Assembly (NCBI GenBank): GCA_038227045.1
Contig: JBBRQD010000003.1
Coordinates: forward strand, 86,561 to 150,560
Reading direction: 5' to 3'
Length of the DNA: 64,000 nt
DNA from: JANXLS01 sp038227045
GTDB taxonomy: Bacteria; Planctomycetota; SZUA-567; H5-PLA8
Numbering within the stretch: the stretch's first letter is position 1; every line of letters begins with the position of its first letter. The notes under the pieces are model-generated. The model was given only the letters and a program-made list of their open reading frames with translations, searched no databases and was not told the origin of the DNA. Shown here in pieces: positions 61,624-64,000 of this stretch. The translations under genes were made by a program, and so were the position numbers.

Positions 61624-62898
61624 CTACTTCGCCCCCTTGGTTTCCTTGCCCAACCCCTGCATCTTGCCTTCTTCGAATTCCGCCAATTCCTTGCGGTAGT
61701 CGGCGCGGGACGGCTCGAGTTCGACGGCTTTCTTGGCGATGTCGGTGGCTTGCTCGTAATTGTGCGCCACACGCAACGCGCGCGCCAGGCCCATCAAGTA
61801 AAGAGCGTTCTTGTAGTTTGTCAATTTAACTGCTTTTTCAGCGTGTTCGACGGCTTCGAATCGATTGGTATAGGTCGGATCGTCCGGATCGCTGAAAATT
61901 CCCGCGTAGAGATAATGCGCGTAAGCATTGTTTTTATCCAGCTTGATCGCGGCCAGATAATATTCCATGGCCCGCTTGATGTTTTTTAAATTTTCGCAGG
62001 CCAGTCCGAGGCTGCAAAAATACACGGACGATGTGGGTTTGATGCGGATGGCTTCCTCAAATAATTCCGTCGCGCGCTTGAACTCGTGTCCATGCATGTA
62101 CGCCAGGCCGAGATTGTAAAAGTAAACCGAATTGTCGGGATCGAGTTTCACCGCGCGAGTATACGCCTCCACGGCTTCGGGAAGATGTTGCGCGGCCAAG
62201 TGCACATCGCCCAGTGCGCTGTGGTAGCGCGCGGTATTGGGTGAGACTGACACGGCGGCCTGGCACGCGGCAAACGCTTTCTCAACCCACCCGGCCCGCA
62301 GCGCCGCAATGCCGAAATCGCAAAGGTACTTGGGATTCTTGGGCTGCATTGAAATCACAATTTCGAGTTCGACCAGTCCATTCTGCAATTCGCCGGCGTG
62401 AACCAAAGCCAGTCCGAGACGGTAATGCGGCGCGGCATTTTCTTTTTCGGAGTTCACGATAGCGCGATAGATGGGAATCATCTCGACCGGCTTGCTCCCG
62501 GCCTTTTCGCGCGCAATTGCATTGGCTAACGAAGGACTGATGTTCTCAGCCACCGCCTGATTTTTCTCCGCCGATGCGGCCTCCGGAGCGGCATCGGAAG
62601 GATTGGTGCGTCCGGCGTAACCCTCTTCAAGCGGAACGGACCAAGTCTTGTTCTTCGGAACGGCGATTTGATTTGAATTTTTGGTGCCGAGATCGAAATT
62701 GGGAGATGGCTGATTGGGGACTCTGACCGAGGCCTTGAATCCCGGCTCGTCAACGGTGCCTGCGGGTCCTGGAACAACGGGCGATTTCTTTTCAGGAACC
62801 GGGGCGTTGGGATCGAGAATCTCCGCTGCATTTTCGGCGAACAGACTCGGGCAACCGCAGGACAGCGCGGTAATAAAAATGGCAAGCCTCAGCATCAT
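61624..62898 (-). CDS. Secreted TPR protein of the exopolysaccharide locus
   Basis: A 424-residue protein with a signal peptide (about residues 1-21, FITALSCGCPSLFA) and a Pro-rich segment (about 25-130). Residues about 140-410 are seven TPRs: GDVHLAAQHLPEAVEAYTRA, YNLGLAYMHGHEFKRATELF, YYLAAIKLDKNNAYAHYLYA. GAGGAGGGG precedes the ATG pair at 62898/62895. It is probably periplasmic and could scaffold the polysaccharide machinery. It is the first gene of the minus-strand EPS block. Confidence 0.9.
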   Translation of the reverse strand: MMLRLAIFITALSCGCPSLFAENAAEILDPNAPVPEKKSPVVPGPAGTVDEPGFKASVRVPNQPSPNFDLGTKNSNQIAVPKNKTWSVPLEEGYAGRTNPSDAAPEAASAEKNQAVAENISPSLANAIAREKAGSKPVEMIPIYRAIVNSEKENAAPHYRLGLALVHAGELQNGLVELEIVISMQPKNPKYLCDFGIAALRAGWVEKAFAACQAAVSVSPNTARYHSALGDVHLAAQHLPEAVEAYTRAVKLDPDNSVYFYNLGLAYMHGHEFKRATELFEEAIRIKPTSSVYFCSLGLACENLKNIKRAMEYYLAAIKLDKNNAYAHYLYAGIFSDPDDPTYTNRFEAVEHAEKAVKLTNYKNALYLMGLARALRVAHNYEQATDIAKKAVELEPSRADYRKELAEFEEGKMQGLGKETKGAK

Positions 62899-63022
62899 AA
62901 CCCCTCCTCAAGCAAGCCCCCGCCTGAACGCGACTATAGCGAATTAAGGAATTCACACAAGTAGAAGACCCCGCGAAAGCACTAATAAATACACAAAAAT
63001 AAACGATAATAAAAAGAGATGC

Positions 63023-63050
63023 TTGACACGCTGCCGAAGGTTGCTAAAGT
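63023..63050 (+). promoter_or_regulatory. Promoter of the tRNA-Asn gene
   Basis: TTGACA (63023-63028) and TAAAGT (63045-63050) are separated by 16 bp, with transcription expected about 65 bp before the tRNA. Confidence 0.7.
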
Positions 63051-63120
63051 CACTCCCTCTTAACGCGGTGACGGCAATCCGCAGGGCGCACAAAACTATC
63101 ACGCCACATCTGCAATCCAC

Positions 63121-63192
63121 TCCTCGATAGCTCAACGGTAGAGCATCGCACTGTTAATGCGAGGGTTCCTGGTTCGAATCCAGGTCGAGGAG
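63121..63192 (+). tRNA. trnN: tRNA-Asn (GTT)
   Basis: A 72-nt cloverleaf: acceptor TCCTCGA/TCGAGGA, D-arm GCTC/GAGC, anticodon stem TCGCA/TGCGA with loop CTGTTAA (anticodon at 63153-63155), T-arm CCTGG/CCAGG with TTCGAAT, and discriminator G. The CCA end is not encoded (GCC then TTC). A terminator follows at 63237. Confidence 0.96.
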
Positions 63193-63236
63193 CCTTCTAA
63201 AAATAGCGAAACTACACACCCAACCAGTTAACAGAT

Positions 63237-63270
63237 AACCCCGCGAGGCGATACCTCCGGGGTTTTTCTT
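63237..63270 (+). terminator. Terminator after tRNA-Asn
   Basis: AACCCC and GAGG pair with CCTC and GGGGTT (63237-63262), followed by TTTTTCTTTTT. Confidence 0.88.
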
Positions 63271-63599
63271 TTTACCCGTGAATTTTAAACGATTTGCAAT
63301 GTGCCTCGCTCTCTCCATTTCTCTCTGAGAGAGAGTCCGTAGTCGATTGCGGCAGCTCCGCCGCCGACCAACGTCCGTTTCGCGCCAGAACTCTCAGACT
63401 CTCTCTCCCAAAAACCCCTACAAGTTAACAAGGGGTTGGCAAAGCTGCCCTTGAACAACCATTTCATAAACCGTTCCGGTAAGTAACAAAAGAAGGGGTT
63501 CGGCAACGTGCCGGGCCACTCAACATTTTGTTGCCAGGCAACGCGCCGAACGCAAAGCGTAGGTCGTTGCGGGCATCGCCTCTCATAAGGAGAGCGTCG
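63271..63599. other. Non-coding region between tRNA-Asn and the DUF2924 cassette
   Basis: No convincing gene. It contains an inverted repeat AACCCCT/AGGGGTT (63413-63437) and polypurine/polypyrimidine CTCTCT-GAGAGAGAG tracts around 63320-63410. It could hold a mobile-element boundary; no copy of the tRNA 3' end was found by eye. Confidence 0.45.
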
Positions 63600-63848
63600 A
63601 TGAACTCCCGCAATGACCCGACCGATCCCGCCAACATGAGCGCGGATGAACGCGTCGCGGAGATCGCTACGATCCTCGCGGCTGGCGTTCTGCGGCTCCG
63701 CAGACAGGCCGCCGTTTCGGCCGCAATTTCGCCACCCAGTTTACTCTCAGATTCAGGGCGGAATAGCCTTGATGAGTGCGGAGAAGAGAGCCTTAATGGC
63801 CACGGTGGATCGCGCAATAAACCATGTGCCAAAAAGGAGAAACGATGA
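63600..63848 (+). CDS. Small protein of the DUF2924/recombinase cassette
   Basis: The ATG at 63600 has AAGGAG 8 bp upstream. The 82-residue protein contains NMSADERVAEIATILAAGVL and RLRRQAA, a helical pattern seen in small genes just upstream of DUF2924 genes in mobile cassettes. Its stop overlaps the next ATG (ATGA), so the two are translationally coupled. The C-terminal half is low complexity. Confidence 0.7.
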   Translation: MNSRNDPTDPANMSADERVAEIATILAAGVLRLRRQAAVSAAISPPSLLSDSGRNSLDECGEESLNGHGGSRNKPCAKKEKR

Positions 63849-64000
63849 CGCAGGATTTAAATATCGAACTCGCCGCGCTGCAGAAAATGACGCCGGCACA
63901 GCTTCGAGAAAAGTACCAGCAGGTGTTCAGCGAAACCAGCCGCTCCGGCAACAAAACCTTCCTGTGTAAGCGGATTGCGTGGCGCCTGCAGTCCAACGCG
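63845..64000 (+). CDS. DUF2924 protein, 5' part
   Basis: The ATG at 63845 has AAGGAG 7 bp upstream. The visible 52 residues match the start of DUF2924: ELAALQKMTPAQLREKYQQV, SGNKTFLCKRIAWRLQSNA. DUF2924 genes usually precede a serine recombinase in phage-like or integrative elements. The gene runs off the right edge. Confidence 0.85.
   Translation, partial: MTQDLNIELAALQKMTPAQLREKYQQVFSETSRSGNKTFLCKRIAWRLQSNA

Noticed and set aside
63285..63506. 73-codon minus-strand frame near tRNA-Asn
   Set aside because: No ribosome site or recognisable motif; lies in a repeat-rich non-coding stretch.

Overview
The window is about 58% GC by eye and comes from a Gram-negative bacterium of the PVC superphylum, most likely a planctomycete or close relative. 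The evidence is two secreted PVC-type heme proteins (beta-propeller, HEAT repeats, CxxCH), a PSCyt1/DUF1549/DUF1553 protein, a DUF2924 cassette and many short inverted repeats of kinds common in these genomes. MreB and a large exopolysaccharide locus argue against a reduced genome; mreB fits phycisphaera-like or deep-branching lineages better than classical Planctomycetia, but the class cannot be fixed from the sequence.

Layout. 1-2759 (minus): a DevB/DevC-like export pair (HlyD adaptor cut by the left edge, FtsX-type permease). 3310-6267 (plus): a membrane-anchored coiled-coil protein, a membrane protein with a KDAP repeat tail, then mreB. 6714-10465 (plus): proton pyrophosphatase, nrdR and a small secreted protein. 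10565-16191 (minus): a Sel1-repeat protein and a giant secreted protein joining cytochrome c, SGNH hydrolase, beta-propeller, HEAT, discoidin and cupredoxin modules. 16557-25238: a secreted glycosidase-like protein, valS with a zinc-ribbon insertion, two small envelope proteins, and an ECF sigma factor followed by a possible membrane regulator. 25486-30072 (plus): a PSCyt1/DUF1549/DUF1553 protein and a PQQ-like propeller protein. 30162-36619 (minus): rpsI, rplM, an Hsp70-like ATPase carrying an in-frame palindromic element, and a second heme propeller protein. 36863-40434 (plus): esterase, orphan RbsC-type permease, a helical membrane protein and a frameshifted gene. 40459-43609 (minus): bacilliredoxin, an A-type Fe-S scaffold fusion and YgfZ-TPR. 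43731-44376 (plus): a MntA/HEPN pair whose HEPN has lost the catalytic His. 44385-47697 (minus): apbE with a small membrane protein, glnA and glnB. 48061-62898 (minus): a large PKD/TPR/Pro-rich secreted protein and a Wzx/Wzy-like exopolysaccharide locus (TPR, Wzy-TPR, Wzc, outer-membrane barrel, Wza, WecA). 63121-64000 (plus): tRNA-Asn followed by the start of a DUF2924 mobile cassette.

How the parts work together. The 48-63 kb block encodes most of a polysaccharide initiation, polymerisation, kinase and export apparatus but no flippase and only one priming transferase. The 40.4-43.6 kb block combines Fe-S assembly and thiol-redox functions. glnB and glnA form a nitrogen-control unit. The secreted heme and copper proteins fit periplasmic oxidation of organic polymers.

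Most unusual points: the coiled-coil/KDAP pair next to mreB, the Hsp70 palindromic insertion, the ValRS zinc ribbon, the degenerate HEPN, the heme-to-copper fusion protein and several families of fold-back intergenic repeats. No CRISPR array, rRNA or complete insertion sequence was seen.
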